From Floricoccus tropicus (lineage in GTDB: Bacteria; Bacillota; Bacilli; Lactobacillales; Streptococcaceae): 64,000 nucleotides of DNA. Of the stretch, positions 18,876-28,641 are shown piece after piece. The DNA lies in NCBI RefSeq assembly GCF_001832905.1, contig NZ_MKIR01000004.1, positions 1 through 64,000 on the forward strand, written 5' to 3'. The translations under genes and the position numbers were made by a program. Under the pieces are notes generated by a model. That model was given only the letters and a program-made list of their open reading frames with translations, had not been told where the DNA came from and made no database searches. The stretch's first letter is position 1, and the number at the start of each line of letters is the position of its first letter.

Positions 18876-19145
18876 TTAACTTTTATTAAGTTCCACAGAA
18901 TCAATGATACCTATTATTGTTGCATCTATTGGAATCTCTGGATTTTCGAGCGCAACTCTTGCTGCACTACCTGTTGTGATAAGAACATTATCATCCAAAC
19001 CTGCTCCAATTATATCAGCCGCAACTACACTACTAGTAATTTTTGTAATGGGATCCTTAATCTCAACAATTAAAAATTTTAATCCACTTAAATGTTCAGC
19101 TTTACGTGTTGCCCACAGACTTCCTTTTACTAGACCAATTTGCAT
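18876..19145 (-). CDS. eutN: Microcompartment pentameric vertex protein
   Basis: 89 residues of the EutN/CcmL family: MQIGLVKGSLWATRK at the start, then LIVEIKD and the VLITTGSAAR strand. These pentamers close the vertices of the polyhedral shell. Only one copy is present, as is normal for eut operons. Confidence 0.95.
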   Translation of the reverse strand: MQIGLVKGSLWATRKAEHLSGLKFLIVEIKDPITKITSSVVAADIIGAGLDDNVLITTGSAARVALENPEIPIDATIIGIIDSVELNKS

Positions 19146-19229
19146 AACAATTGTCCTTCCTTTAACTTTATATTTGATATTTCTTATTTTCTTACTAAAT
19201 TATCTCTTATACCTACAGATACAAATACA

Positions 19230-19631
19230 CTATGAAATTGATATAAATTCAGCTCCGTATCTATACAACTTCTCTTCTAAATCCAAAATTTGTTTGCGGA
19301 AACCATATTTAGAATCATTAAGTACGGATGAGTAATCCCTACCTTCTTTAATAATGTATACTTTTCCACCACGGGACAAAATATTTTGTATTTTTTTCTC
19401 TTTATCACTTTCAGCTTGTAAATTTGTAATTCTAGCTAAATTTTCCAAAGAAAAACTATCAACAATATATAATCTTCCATCAAGTTTATAATACTTTTTT
19501 GTAAGAAACTTTAATAAGCTTTCATCAGATAAGTCTAAATTTGATTGTCCTATCCTTACAATTAGTGGGTTCTTCAATTCATCTAGGCGTTCTATTACCT
19601 TATCTGTAATATAGGAAATTACTTTTTCCAT
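19230..19631 (-). CDS. Ethanolamine-operon hypothetical protein of Firmicutes (eut_hyp type)
   Basis: 133 residues from ATG 19631, preceded by AGAGGA; a GTG at 19658 touching the pduL stop is less likely. It begins with an amphipathic helix (MEKVISYITDKVIERLDEL) like a cargo tag. The rest is a small alpha/beta domain with a Lys/Arg-rich C-terminal third. Its place between the phosphotransacylase and eutN matches a conserved uncharacterised protein of Listeria and Enterococcus eut loci. Function is unknown; a core or assembly role is inferred from the tag. Confidence 0.7.
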   Translation of the reverse strand: MEKVISYITDKVIERLDELKNPLIVRIGQSNLDLSDESLLKFLTKKYYKLDGRLYIVDSFSLENLARITNLQAESDKEKKIQNILSRGGKVYIIKEGRDYSSVLNDSKYGFRKQILDLEEKLYRYGAEFISIS

Positions 19632-19658
19632 ATTTTCCTCTGTAATCAATTTTAGCAC

Positions 19659-20288
19659 CTACTTTACAATGGTTCCTTTGATTCCTTTAGTAAATCCACA
19701 CGCATTTGCTTCGTCATAGTCTATATGCATAACTGTTGCAAACTTTTCACTTACTCTAATAACTACATCATCAAAGATCAACGACCGATTTTCACCTGCA
19801 ATTTTTACCTTAACGATATCACCGTGATTGACATTCAATTTCGCTGCATCTTTTTCTGCCACATGAACATGTCTTTGAGCAACAATCAAGCCTTTATCTA
19901 TTGTAACGCTTCTGTTTCCATTCACTAAAGTAATTCCAGGTGTATTCTCAATATTACCACTTTCACGTATTGGAACTTTTTGTCCTAATGTAAGAGCATC
20001 TGTCGCTGATACTTCCACCTGGCTATCTGCTCGCTCGGGTCCGAGAATTACAACATTTTGTAAAACACCTTTTGGTCCAACAAGTGTTAATCTTTCTCTA
20101 CTTACAAATTGACCTGGTTGAGATAGATATCTATCAAGCTTCAGCTGGTAACCTTCTCCAAATAAAGCATCAATATCCTTTCGTGATAAATGAACATGTC
20201 GACCACTTGCTTCAACTAGAAAACTTTGGGATTCGTTCAATTTTTCCGAAATTTTATCAACCAACAAATCGATTAGTTTATCATCCAT
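19659..20288 (-). CDS. pduL: Microcompartment phosphotransacylase (PduL type)
   Basis: 209 residues. Two similar beta domains carry the PduL zinc motifs VEASGRHVHLSRKD (about 23-36) and VAQRHVHVAEKDAAKL; a terminal HIDYDEAN follows. The enzyme converts acetyl-CoA and phosphate to acetyl-phosphate and recycles CoA inside the shell. It takes the place of the unrelated EutD (Pta) of enterics, though many Firmicutes annotations use the name eutD. Residues 1-19 form an amphipathic helix (LIDLLVDKISEKLNES) typical of encapsulation. Confidence 0.93.
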   Translation of the reverse strand: MDDKLIDLLVDKISEKLNESQSFLVEASGRHVHLSRKDIDALFGEGYQLKLDRYLSQPGQFVSRERLTLVGPKGVLQNVVILGPERADSQVEVSATDALTLGQKVPIRESGNIENTPGITLVNGNRSVTIDKGLIVAQRHVHVAEKDAAKLNVNHGDIVKVKIAGENRSLIFDDVVIRVSEKFATVMHIDYDEANACGFTKGIKGTIVK

Positions 20289-20344
20289 TTGTTCTAATTC
20301 CCTCTTTAACTTTCTAAAATCTTACAATTTATAATAAGACAAAT

Positions 20345-20391
20345 GTGAGAAAAGCTGAGACTTGACAAAATAATAGGTCCCAGCTTTTTCA
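20345..20391 (-). promoter_or_regulatory. Intercistronic hairpin between eutM and pduL
   Basis: A long imperfect stem (GTGAAAAAGCTGGGAC/GTCTCAGCTTTTCTCAC) lies in the 114-base gap. It lacks a proper T run, so it is more likely a processing or mRNA-stability element, or a weak terminator lowering expression of distal genes. It protects the highly expressed shell gene eutM if it blocks 3' exonucleases. Confidence 0.6.
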
Positions 20392-20402
20392 CAAAAACTT
20401 AA

Positions 20403-20681
20403 TTATTTAGCTTTTGGTAAGATTGCATCAACTTCAGCATGAGGACGTGGAATTACATGAACAGATAGTAAGTCACCAACACGTTCTGCTGCTGCTGCAC
20501 CTGCATCAACTGCAGCTTTTACTGCACCAACATCACCACGTACCATTACAGTAACTAGACCACCACCGACTTGTTCTTTACCAATTAATTCAACGTTTGC
20601 TGCTTTTACCATTGCATCTGCTGCTTCAATTGCTCCAACTAAACCTTTTGTTTCAATCATTCCTAATGCATTTGTGTTCAT
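20403..20681 (-). CDS. eutM: Microcompartment hexameric shell protein
   Basis: 92-residue single BMC domain with the standard sequence [37 protein letters not shown] and C-terminal [13 protein letters not shown]. It should form the main facets of the shell. GGAG precedes the ATG. Gaps of about 120 bases on each side set it apart from the tightly packed neighbours, as expected for a gene needing its own translation level. Confidence 0.97.
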   Translation of the reverse strand: MNTNALGMIETKGLVGAIEAADAMVKAANVELIGKEQVGGGLVTVMVRGDVGAVKAAVDAGAAAAERVGDLLSVHVIPRPHAEVDAILPKAK

Positions 20682-20801
20682 TTTATTTTCTCCTATTTAT
20701 CTTTTATATTGTTATTAAGCGACTTTTTAATTTTTTATTACTTTTATATCTAAGAACTTATATGTCCCCTCCTTGTCTTAATGATTATATATTACAAATT
20801 T

Positions 20802-22280
20802 CTATTGCAAACGTTCTAATATTCGACTCACAAGTGAATCAACCATCTCATTAGTCAAAATAGTCTGAAAATCAAAACTATTACCATCATCAATTGATGA
20901 TTTTTGAGTATTACGTAAATCAGATAATTCTCTAACTCCATATGTCACTCGCCTGATATTCATCAAATTTAATGGGCTAATATTATCTGAAGTAGAGCTC
21001 CCTCCAACTGCACCGCAACCCAATGTAAGAGCAGGTGCAATATTAGTTGTTGCTCCAATCCCTCCTAGAGTTCCTGGAGTATTAACTAACAACCTTGAAA
21101 CAGGAATTTTAAGAGAAAAATCTCTAATAATATCCTCGTCTTTTGAATGAATAGTCATTGTATGACCAGCACCCTCGTTATTAAGAATATCCGTACATAG
21201 GTCTCTTGCTTCTTGCCAACTAGCTCTACTATAAAATGCTAAAATTGGTGCTAATTTTTCTCTTGAATATGGAATGTTTTTACCAACTCTAGTCTCATTA
21301 GCAATCAAAACTCGCGCATTCGAAGGAACTTTAATATTAGCAAGTTTCGCTATTGTTGAAACCGATTTTCCAACAATTTGTGGGTTCATAGACCCATTTG
21401 GTCTCATTATAAATTTTTCAAGTTTTTTAGCATCTTCTTCTGGTAAGAAGTAAGCCCCTTGAGACTCAAGTTCTCTAACAACTTTATCACGCGCTGAATC
21501 TTCAACAACAATTGATTGTTCTGAAGCACATATTGTGCCATTATCAAATGTTTTAGATTCCATTATTTGTCTAACTGCATTTGAAATATCTGCAGATTTT
21601 TCAATAAAAGCAGGTCCATTCCCTGGTCCAACTCCAATAGCTGGAGTTCCTGAAGAATATGCTGCTTTAACCATTGCAGATCCACCAGTTGCTAAAATTA
21701 ATGCTGTATCTGGATGTTTCATCAACTGATCAGTACCTTGCAGTGTAGGTGTAGTCATTGATAATATTGCTCCCCTTGGACATCCTGCACTTTCAGCTGC
21801 TTCGGAAATTATCCTTACAGTTTCTAAAATACTTTTTAATGCATTTGGATGCGGAGAGAATACTATTGAGTTACCAGCTTTAATTGAAATTAATGCTTTG
21901 TAAATTACAGTTGATGTTGGGTTTGTTGATGGTATTAAACCAGCTATTACACCCATAGGAACTGCAACTTCTGTAACTTGATTAAGCTTGTCTTCGTTAA
22001 TTACTCCGACAGTTTTCATATCTTTTGCATAATTCCAAACTGTCGACGAAGCAAAATTATTTTTAATAACCTTATCTTGCCAGATACCAAAACCTGTCTC
22101 TTCTTGAGCCATCTTTGCAAGTTTTTCACTTTCTCTTTCAGCAGCATTCACAATTGCTATACAAATTTTGTCGATTTGTTCTTGACTCATTAATGCAAGT
22201 TTCTCTTGAGCTTCTTTTGCTTGACCAATTAGATTTCTTACTTCTTGGATAGAAACCAAGTCTTTATCTAGTGAAATCAT
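20802..22280 (-). CDS. eutE: Acetaldehyde dehydrogenase (CoA-acylating)
   Basis: 492 residues. An N-terminal helix ([22 protein letters not shown]) precedes an aldehyde-dehydrogenase domain. The catalytic Cys lies in [12 protein letters not shown], and the NAD segment [19 protein letters not shown] is clear. It oxidises acetaldehyde from EutBC to acetyl-CoA inside the compartment. The ATG overlaps a GGGAGGG site just past the eutK stop. Confidence 0.96.
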   Translation of the reverse strand: MISLDKDLVSIQEVRNLIGQAKEAQEKLALMSQEQIDKICIAIVNAAERESEKLAKMAQEETGFGIWQDKVIKNNFASSTVWNYAKDMKTVGVINEDKLNQVTEVAVPMGVIAGLIPSTNPTSTVIYKALISIKAGNSIVFSPHPNALKSILETVRIISEAAESAGCPRGAILSMTTPTLQGTDQLMKHPDTALILATGGSAMVKAAYSSGTPAIGVGPGNGPAFIEKSADISNAVRQIMESKTFDNGTICASEQSIVVEDSARDKVVRELESQGAYFLPEEDAKKLEKFIMRPNGSMNPQIVGKSVSTIAKLANIKVPSNARVLIANETRVGKNIPYSREKLAPILAFYSRASWQEARDLCTDILNNEGAGHTMTIHSKDEDIIRDFSLKIPVSRLLVNTPGTLGGIGATTNIAPALTLGCGAVGGSSTSDNISPLNLMNIRRVTYGVRELSDLRNTQKSSIDDGNSFDFQTILTNEMVDSLVSRILERLQ

Positions 22281-22296
22281 TCATCCCTCCCTTCAT

Positions 22297-22698
22297 TTAT
22301 TTTTCAGATACTGGTTTATTGTTTACCGTACTATTTTTTTCGTTTACTGAGGGTTTTGAAATTGAATTATTGTCTTCTTTAACTACTTTTTCTGTAATTG
22401 TTTTTTTAACTTCAATATCCTTTGCTTCAGGTTTGTCCAACAAAATCTTCTCAGTTTCTGGATCAAGTCTTGCAATTACATGACTTGATCTTAACTGTCC
22501 TAGATTTTCAGCAACAAATTTACCTGCCTCAACAGCAGCTGTGACAGCTGCAACATCACCAATTAACTCAATAGTTGTTAAACCACCGCTTATTTTTTCT
22601 GATCTAAGAAGTTGAACATTTGCAGCTTTCAAAGCTGCATCGGCTGCGGCGATTCCTGCTAACATTCCCCTTACTTCAATTAAACCTAATGACTGCAT
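22297..22698 (-). CDS. eutK: BMC shell protein with long disordered tail (EutK-like)
   Basis: 133 residues. Residues 1-85 are a BMC domain (GLIEVRGMLAGIAAADAALKAANVQLL). The remaining 48 residues are charged and rich in Lys, Glu, Asn and Ser (ending NKPVSEK) with no fold I recognise. Proteobacterial EutK carries a helix-turn-helix-like tail instead, so the name rests on position (between eutL and eutE) and two-part layout. The tail may hang into the lumen or outside and bind cargo or nucleic acid; this is inference. Confidence 0.85.
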   Translation of the reverse strand: MQSLGLIEVRGMLAGIAAADAALKAANVQLLRSEKISGGLTTIELIGDVAAVTAAVEAGKFVAENLGQLRSSHVIARLDPETEKILLDKPEAKDIEVKKTITEKVVKEDNNSISKPSVNEKNSTVNNKPVSEK

Positions 22699-22713
22699 TA
22701 CTTAATCTCCATC

Positions 22714-23367
22714 CTAATAATCTAGTGGATTTTGAGCCACTTGTTCAACTGCTTGACTGAAGGCTTCACAAGCTGCATGACAGGCTGATTGGCTACCAGT
22801 TAATAATCCTCCTCCAAAATTTGTTTCAGATGGTGGACCATAAAATGCTGCGATTTCTACATCAGCAGATTTCAGTGCTGCATCGAGACCATACATAGCT
22901 TCTAAAGGGGGAGCAATTAGATAAGCTAACGCTTGTCCCTCTTCAACTCCTGCTTCTTTTGATAAATGAGTACCTGTTCTTGATACGCAGTGAGCAAAGT
23001 ATGGAATACTATTATCATCATTAGCACTAATAAAGCTAGCACCTTCTTCAATCTCTTGAACTGCTACTGCAAGTCCACTCTTAACTTCTGCAGGACTTGG
23101 ACCTGCAAGAATTCCAATTACCTCACCTGCCAATTTTGTTGTTGCATTATCAGCGCCACCATAAAAGCTTCTTGCATAAACCACATCTACCGATGCAGCC
23201 TTAGTTGCTTCATCAAGAGCAACATAGGTAACATCATCACAATTTGATGTAATAAGTCCAAGGCTATGATGGTGTTCTTGTAAATTCAACGATTTTGCCA
23301 TTGAAGGTGAAATATTTGAAATTACTTTAACACTTAAAACACTTGCACCCAGTCTTTCTCCTATCAT
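22714..23367 (-). CDS. eutL: Microcompartment trimeric shell protein
   Basis: 217 residues, two tandem BMC folds of the EutL type (opening MIGERLGASVLSVKVISNISPSMAKSL, later YGGADNATTKLAGEVIG and FYGPPSETNFGGGLLTG). EutL trimers have a large gated pore thought to pass ethanolamine or cofactors. It lies directly after eutC. Confidence 0.95.
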   Translation of the reverse strand: MIGERLGASVLSVKVISNISPSMAKSLNLQEHHHSLGLITSNCDDVTYVALDEATKAASVDVVYARSFYGGADNATTKLAGEVIGILAGPSPAEVKSGLAVAVQEIEEGASFISANDDNSIPYFAHCVSRTGTHLSKEAGVEEGQALAYLIAPPLEAMYGLDAALKSADVEIAAFYGPPSETNFGGGLLTGSQSACHAACEAFSQAVEQVAQNPLDY

Positions 23368-23376
23368 TACTTCCTC

Positions 23377-24297
23377 CTATTCAACTTCTTTCAAATCAAT
23401 ACCAGATTTCTTGTAATCAAGCATTTTTTTAATCAAATCTGCAATATATGCACCTGCTTCTACGGCAGGTGTCCCACCTTTATGGATATTTGAAATTACT
23501 GTTCTACGTGCCTCAGGCATTCCAACTGTTGGTTTATATGCTAAGTATGCACTCATTGATTCTGCTGTTACCAACCCTGGTCGCTCACCAATGAGATAAC
23601 AGATTACATCTGCGTTAGTAATTTCACCAATTTTATCCATTGCCGGAACTCTTGCGTGTTTTATAAATAGTACTTCATTATCATTAAAATCGAGTCCATG
23701 AGTTTTTAAACCTTGCTTTATTGAAGGTAATATATCTTTTATATTTGCTCCAATAGCTGCTGAACTTAGACCATCACCAACGATAATTTGAACTTTCTGG
23801 TTAGGTGTAACTTTATTTTTTATTATTGATGTATTTTCTTCATCAAATTGTCTACCTAAATCTGGTCTAGTAACATAAGTATCTTTGTCACCACACTTTG
23901 TTTCAATTGGTATCAATTTCATTTCTTCAATAACTTCATCTGGGACATACGAGAATACAGCATCTTGAGCTGCAGCATGGTCAGCTCTAAATCTCAACAT
24001 GGGTTGTGTTTTATAGCGAGGTCCCGATCTCCAGAGTCCTAATCTTGCTGGAGTTTTCTCTTTCATTTTTAAGTAACCTTCCCTATCAACAGGATTTGGT
24101 ACCAAAAATTGTTTCTTTATATCAACTTCAGTTATATCATCTAAAATTTCATCGGATACATCTGACTTAACTTCTTTTATCTCAGGTTTATTATTAATCT
24201 TTTCTTCTATTACGTTTATATCAATTTTCTGATCATTTTTCGTCATATCTTCTAAAATTGATACTATCATTGAACGTAATGCATTTTCTTCAACCAC
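23377..24297 (-). CDS. eutC: Ethanolamine ammonia-lyase small subunit
   Basis: 306 residues from a GTG start behind AAAGGAG. The first 20 residues form an amphipathic helix ([17 protein letters not shown]), the known type of tag for loading the lyase into shells; a flexible acidic linker follows to about residue 75. The catalytic part has [30 protein letters not shown] and [11 protein letters not shown], which bind B12 at the EutB interface. With EutB it splits ethanolamine into acetaldehyde and ammonia. Confidence 0.96.
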   Translation of the reverse strand: MVEENALRSMIVSILEDMTKNDQKIDINVIEEKINNKPEIKEVKSDVSDEILDDITEVDIKKQFLVPNPVDREGYLKMKEKTPARLGLWRSGPRYKTQPMLRFRADHAAAQDAVFSYVPDEVIEEMKLIPIETKCGDKDTYVTRPDLGRQFDEENTSIIKNKVTPNQKVQIIVGDGLSSAAIGANIKDILPSIKQGLKTHGLDFNDNEVLFIKHARVPAMDKIGEITNADVICYLIGERPGLVTAESMSAYLAYKPTVGMPEARRTVISNIHKGGTPAVEAGAYIADLIKKMLDYKKSGIDLKEVE

Positions 24298-24314
24298 TTT
24301 TTTCTCCTTTCATT

Positions 24315-25682
24315 TTATCTTTTCAAGAATACTGATGCATCACCAGCTAAATCAGTTAACTTACCATCAGCCATGAATCCCATTTTTTCCATCCATTGTT
24401 CAAATTCTCTTGTTGGACGGCGATTCAACATTTCGCGCATTGTTGCTGTCTCATGGTAACCAGTAGTCTGATAATTAAGCATTACATCATCACCATTTGG
24501 GATACCCATTACAAAGTTAACCCCCGCAGTACCAAGTAACATCAATAAGTTTTCTGCGTCATTTTGATCGGCTTTCATATGGTTTGTATAACACACGTCT
24601 ACACCCATTGAAATACCACTTAGTTTACCCATAAAATGGTCTTCAAGTCCTGCTCTAATTACTTGCTGAGAATCATACAAGAATTCTGGACCAATAAATC
24701 CAACAACAGTATTTACCATAAATGGATCAAACCTTTTAGCAAAACCATAACATCTTGCCTCCATTGTAACTTGGTCAACACCATGATGCGCATCAGATGA
24801 TAATTCAGATCCTTGTCCAGTTTCAAAATACATAACATTTGGACCAGCAACCTGTCCTTGTTGTAAAGCCATTGCTTTTGCTTCAGCAATATCATTTGCA
24901 TTAAATCCAAATGCTGTATTCCCTTTTTCGGAACCTGCAATTGATTGAAAAACTAAACCAGTAGGAGCACCTTGTCTCATTGCTTCCATTTGTGTTTTTA
25001 CATGAGCAAGCACACATGTTTGAGTAGGAATTTCCCACTCACTTCTAAACTCTTCAAACTTATGAAGAATTGATTTTACACTCTCAGTTGAATCATCAAC
25101 TGGATTAAGACCAATTACAGCATCTCCAATACCATAAGATAATCCTTCCATGAGACTTGCCATTATCCCATCTATATTATCAGTAGTGTGGTTTGGTTGT
25201 AGACGTGCTGAAAATCTTCCCTTTTCGCCTAGTGTGGTATTTGCAGTTTTCATTACTGTTATTTTCTGAGCAGCATATACTAGATCTAAATTTGACATAA
25301 GTTTTGCGACTGCTGCCACCATCTCAGATGTAAGACCACGACCTACATGTTTAATATCATAATCAGTTGTTCTAGAATCCAGTAACCACTCTCTCAATTC
25401 TTCAACAGTCCAATGTTTGATTTCATTAAAAATTCTTAGATTGACATCATCAATAATTATCCTAGTTACCTCATCAATTTCATAAGGTACAGCTGGATTA
25501 TTAAATAAATCTTCCAATGTAAGTTGAGCTAATACTACTTTAGCAGCAACCCTTTGTTCAGCAGATTCAGCTGCAACACCAGCTAGCTGATCTCCTGATT
25601 TGACTTCATTAGCCTTAGCCATGACGTCCATTACAGAACTGAATTGGTATACTTTACCAAACAATTTTGTTTTTAAAATCAT
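24315..25682 (-). CDS. eutB: Ethanolamine ammonia-lyase large subunit
   Basis: 455 residues, full family length. A TIM-barrel enzyme using adenosylcobalamin; recognisable stretches are FSARLQPNHTTDNIDGIMASLMEGLSYG, VGLNPVDDS-like IGLNPVDDSTESV, and GQGSELSSDAHHGVDQVTMEARCYG. The radical reaction gives acetaldehyde and ammonia. It follows eutA, which reactivates it. Confidence 0.97.
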   Translation of the reverse strand: MILKTKLFGKVYQFSSVMDVMAKANEVKSGDQLAGVAAESAEQRVAAKVVLAQLTLEDLFNNPAVPYEIDEVTRIIIDDVNLRIFNEIKHWTVEELREWLLDSRTTDYDIKHVGRGLTSEMVAAVAKLMSNLDLVYAAQKITVMKTANTTLGEKGRFSARLQPNHTTDNIDGIMASLMEGLSYGIGDAVIGLNPVDDSTESVKSILHKFEEFRSEWEIPTQTCVLAHVKTQMEAMRQGAPTGLVFQSIAGSEKGNTAFGFNANDIAEAKAMALQQGQVAGPNVMYFETGQGSELSSDAHHGVDQVTMEARCYGFAKRFDPFMVNTVVGFIGPEFLYDSQQVIRAGLEDHFMGKLSGISMGVDVCYTNHMKADQNDAENLLMLLGTAGVNFVMGIPNGDDVMLNYQTTGYHETATMREMLNRRPTREFEQWMEKMGFMADGKLTDLAGDASVFLKR

Positions 25683-25712
25683 CTTTTCTCCTTTATAAAT
25701 ATATTGATATTT

Positions 25713-27140
25713 TTATTCAAAAACCAATGTTTTAACAACAACGGGTAAAACTTCCCCTTGTGCAACAGGCATTCCAATATCTACATAATCACCATTTTCA
25801 ACTTTTATAGTATCAATACAAACAAATGGATACGATTTAGGAAGCTTTGCTTGAATTGCATGACCTAAAGATTTCCCATTATCTGCATTAACAATAATTA
25901 CTAATGGTAAGCTTTTCTTAATTAGATTTTGCGAACCGTTAACGATTTCTTGAGCCAGCGAATCAATTTGACGAAAAGTTGGATTTTTATATCCTTCAAA
26001 TCCTAAAGCTATAGCTTGAATTTCTCCATCTACAGCAAACCAATTGATTTTTTCTTCAATAGCTTTTGGTAAATTCTCAAGATCATTAAGTTCACTATCT
26101 GCTAATTTAGCTACAGGAATATTTTTAATTGGAAGTATTTTTTCTGTGTATGCAATTGTACTTCCACTCACTTTTGTAGTATGTGAACCAGCTCCTACAA
26201 CAGTTGCTCTAATGGTTTCAGAAGAATCTATTATTTTCTTTTCAGTCATTAACTTAGAAGAAGTTATGCCTCTTCCAAGAAGGACTCCAATGTCACCATA
26301 TTTAAAAATATCTTCACTATAATCATTGAATATACAATCAGCAACACCACCTGAAAATGATAAGCATTCAATTTCTTGATTTTGCTTCAAAGATTTATTC
26401 GTTATTAGTATTTCTGTATTTTCGCACATCTGTCCAATACCTACAGACTCTTCTAAAGCACGAACTAATACTGAAATAACTGGTTTAAGATTTTCTGGAT
26501 TCGCCTTCATTCCAACATGAACAGGATATTTTTCTTTCTCGATGATTTTTTCTAATTTAGGAGATATGTATACAATTTTTTCAGTCTTCTTATCAATCCT
26601 AATTAATCTTCCACCAATATCAAAACAAGCTGTATCAATTAAATCATCATCCTTAAATAAGGATATGTTTGTTGTTCCACCACCAATATCCAAATTTGCC
26701 ACAGAAGTATGATAATTTTTTGAATATTGTTGAGCACCTGCCCCCTTTCCAGCAATAATACTCTCTAAGTCAGGGCCAGCAGTAGCTACAACAAAATCAC
26801 CTGCATAACCACTCATCGCCTGTAGTACAACACTTGCATTATCTTTTCTTGCTGTCTCTCCAGTAATTATTACTGCCCCAATTTGAATATCATCTCTCTT
26901 AAATCCTGACTTCTTATACTGAAGATCTAAAAAATCTTTTATTTTTTCAACATCGATAATATCAGGACTAACCAAGGGAGTAAAAATAATATCACTTGAA
27001 TATAGAATTTTTTTATCAGTTATTTCAACACGTGGAATCGTGAATGCTGATGCCATATTCTTTATAGTAAGTTCAGATATTACCATTTGTGTAGTAGACG
27101 TACCTAGGTCGATACCTACACTAAGCATGGATTCATTCAT
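25713..27140 (-). CDS. eutA: Ethanolamine ammonia-lyase reactivating factor
   Basis: 475 residues, Hsp70/actin-like ATPase: phosphate-1 motif SVGIDLGTSTTQMVI at residues 7-21, second phosphate motif ANLDIGGGTTNISLF near 170, adenosine-like SFSGGVADCIF near 270. It exchanges damaged cobalamin for fresh AdoCbl in EutBC using ATP. GGAGG precedes the ATG. An ANTAR-type attenuator lies between eutW and this gene. Confidence 0.95.
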   Translation of the reverse strand: MNESMLSVGIDLGTSTTQMVISELTIKNMASAFTIPRVEITDKKILYSSDIIFTPLVSPDIIDVEKIKDFLDLQYKKSGFKRDDIQIGAVIITGETARKDNASVVLQAMSGYAGDFVVATAGPDLESIIAGKGAGAQQYSKNYHTSVANLDIGGGTTNISLFKDDDLIDTACFDIGGRLIRIDKKTEKIVYISPKLEKIIEKEKYPVHVGMKANPENLKPVISVLVRALEESVGIGQMCENTEILITNKSLKQNQEIECLSFSGGVADCIFNDYSEDIFKYGDIGVLLGRGITSSKLMTEKKIIDSSETIRATVVGAGSHTTKVSGSTIAYTEKILPIKNIPVAKLADSELNDLENLPKAIEEKINWFAVDGEIQAIALGFEGYKNPTFRQIDSLAQEIVNGSQNLIKKSLPLVIIVNADNGKSLGHAIQAKLPKSYPFVCIDTIKVENGDYVDIGMPVAQGEVLPVVVKTLVFE

Positions 27141-27151
27141 TACTTTCCTCC

Positions 27152-27242
27152 AAAAAAGACACTAAAAGATTAGAAAACTGACTTGTTTTCTCCTATCTTC
27201 TAGCGTCTTTGCTATCTTTCTCCATGTACATCATTGTCATGG
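27152..27242 (-). promoter_or_regulatory. ANTAR dual-hairpin attenuator before eutA
   Basis: After the eutW stop the RNA can form hairpin P1 (27222-27242; CAUG-AC with loop AAUGAU) and P2 (27201-27214; UAGC with loop AAAGAC). Both loops have A1 and G4, the EutV signature. P2 shares its loop and 3' arm with a long terminator (27152-27210, T run at the end), so EutV binding to P1-P2 would stop the terminator from forming and open eutA and everything beyond. Confidence 0.9.
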
Positions 27243-27243
27243 T

Positions 27244-28641
27244 TTAGGGTTTAAATTTAATTGTAGTTTTTGTGCCATTTGAATCAGACTGAATTTTGAG
27301 TATTCCTCTCAATTTATCCTCTGCATAACTCTTTATTATCTGAAGACCCAAATTTATTGCTTCTTCATCATTAACATCATAGCCAACTCCATCATCTTCA
27401 ACAGAAATCTTAATAAATCTCTGTCCTTGATCATAGTCAGCTGAAACTTTTATTGTTCCGACTTCTTTTCCTTCAAATGCATGTTTATATGAATTTTGAA
27501 CTAATTCATTGATAACAAGTGCAACATCAACAGTTTTATCACTGCTCAAATAAATATCAGAATTTATATCTCTTTCAACAGTGATCTTCCTGTTTTCATC
27601 CGAACCTCTTTGCAAATTGCTCATAACAGATATTAGAACTTCTTCAAGTTTTATATTGTCTTCAAGCTGTCGTGACAAAAGTTCATGAGTTCTAGCAATA
27701 GCTTGTACTCTATTGACGCTTTCATCCAAAATCTGCTTAGCATCTTCGATTTCTGTTCTTCTTGATTGAATTCTCAATAGAGAGATAATTGTTTGTAAGT
27801 TATTTTTAACTCGATGATGAATTTCCCTTATTGCCACGGTCTTATGAACTATCTCTTCTTCCTTCATCTTGATTTCTGTTATATCCTTAATAATCATCGT
27901 AAATCCAATGTGGTTTTCAGCAAAGATATATTTCACATCAAAATATGAATTATTAAAAAAGACTTTCCGTTCCATACTACTTGTATTCTCTGCAACAGTT
28001 TTAAAGTACATTATCTGTTCAAATGTCGAAAAATCAAGAGATAAATTGTCATAATGAAGATTAATTAGATTATCTTGGTAACCGAATCTTGCGTATAACT
28101 TTTCACCAGAATGATTAACACGATATAACTTTCCTTTGTCATTAAATGAGAGCACAGCAGAATCAATCTTATTTATGATGAAGTCATCATCTGCACTAAT
28201 TTCATAAATGTTTTCATCAATTTTTGTATCGGCATTGTTAGAATCATCTAACTTATTCTCAACAATCAAGACTGCAATATTTTTTTTATTATTTCGAATC
28301 GGATAAACCCTTTGTCTCATGCTTTGACCCTCTTGGGACTTACCCATTAGATCCAAAGAATTTAAGGAAGTTTCCATTGTTCTATATACAGCAGGCTCAT
28401 TTTTTCTTTTCGCAATATCACCTACTATGTCTTTTGAATATAATGATTTTTCACGTATGGGCATTCTTTGAAAAACAACAATAGCCTCACCAGAATAGCA
28501 ATCAATTATATCTATAAAAACATCGGATTCAGGATAAAGATTTTTATCTGATATCTGATTAATTTGCTTTTCAATTTCAGTTATATCATCATTTGATAAA
28601 TTAGTATGTTTTGCACACAATGAACGTAATCTATTAGTCAT
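27244..28641 (-). CDS. eutW: Ethanolamine sensor histidine kinase
   Basis: 465 residues from ATG 28641, overlapping eutV by 8 bases; a TTG three codons upstream is an alternative. No membrane segment, so a cytosolic sensor. N-terminal sensing region to about 155, a PAS-like domain at about 155-260 (FIINKIDSAVLSFNDKGKLY), the H-box IREIHHRVKNNLQ (phospho-His near 276) of the HisKA_2 class, and an ATPase domain with NELVQNSYKHAF and DDGVGY. In Enterococcus faecalis EutW autophosphorylates with ethanolamine and activates EutV. Confidence 0.95.
   Translation of the reverse strand: MTNRLRSLCAKHTNLSNDDITEIEKQINQISDKNLYPESDVFIDIIDCYSGEAIVVFQRMPIREKSLYSKDIVGDIAKRKNEPAVYRTMETSLNSLDLMGKSQEGQSMRQRVYPIRNNKKNIAVLIVENKLDDSNNADTKIDENIYEISADDDFIINKIDSAVLSFNDKGKLYRVNHSGEKLYARFGYQDNLINLHYDNLSLDFSTFEQIMYFKTVAENTSSMERKVFFNNSYFDVKYIFAENHIGFTMIIKDITEIKMKEEEIVHKTVAIREIHHRVKNNLQTIISLLRIQSRRTEIEDAKQILDESVNRVQAIARTHELLSRQLEDNIKLEEVLISVMSNLQRGSDENRKITVERDINSDIYLSSDKTVDVALVINELVQNSYKHAFEGKEVGTIKVSADYDQGQRFIKISVEDDGVGYDVNDEEAINLGLQIIKSYAEDKLRGILKIQSDSNGTKTTIKFKP

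Noticed and set aside
20345-20391. eutM-pduL hairpin as another EutV target
   Set aside because: No six-base loop pair with A1 and G4 is present, and it lacks a T run.
20760-20785. AAGGAGGGG in the gap before eutM as the start of a missed gene
   Set aside because: No start codon follows in range except ATA leading to a stop four codons later.
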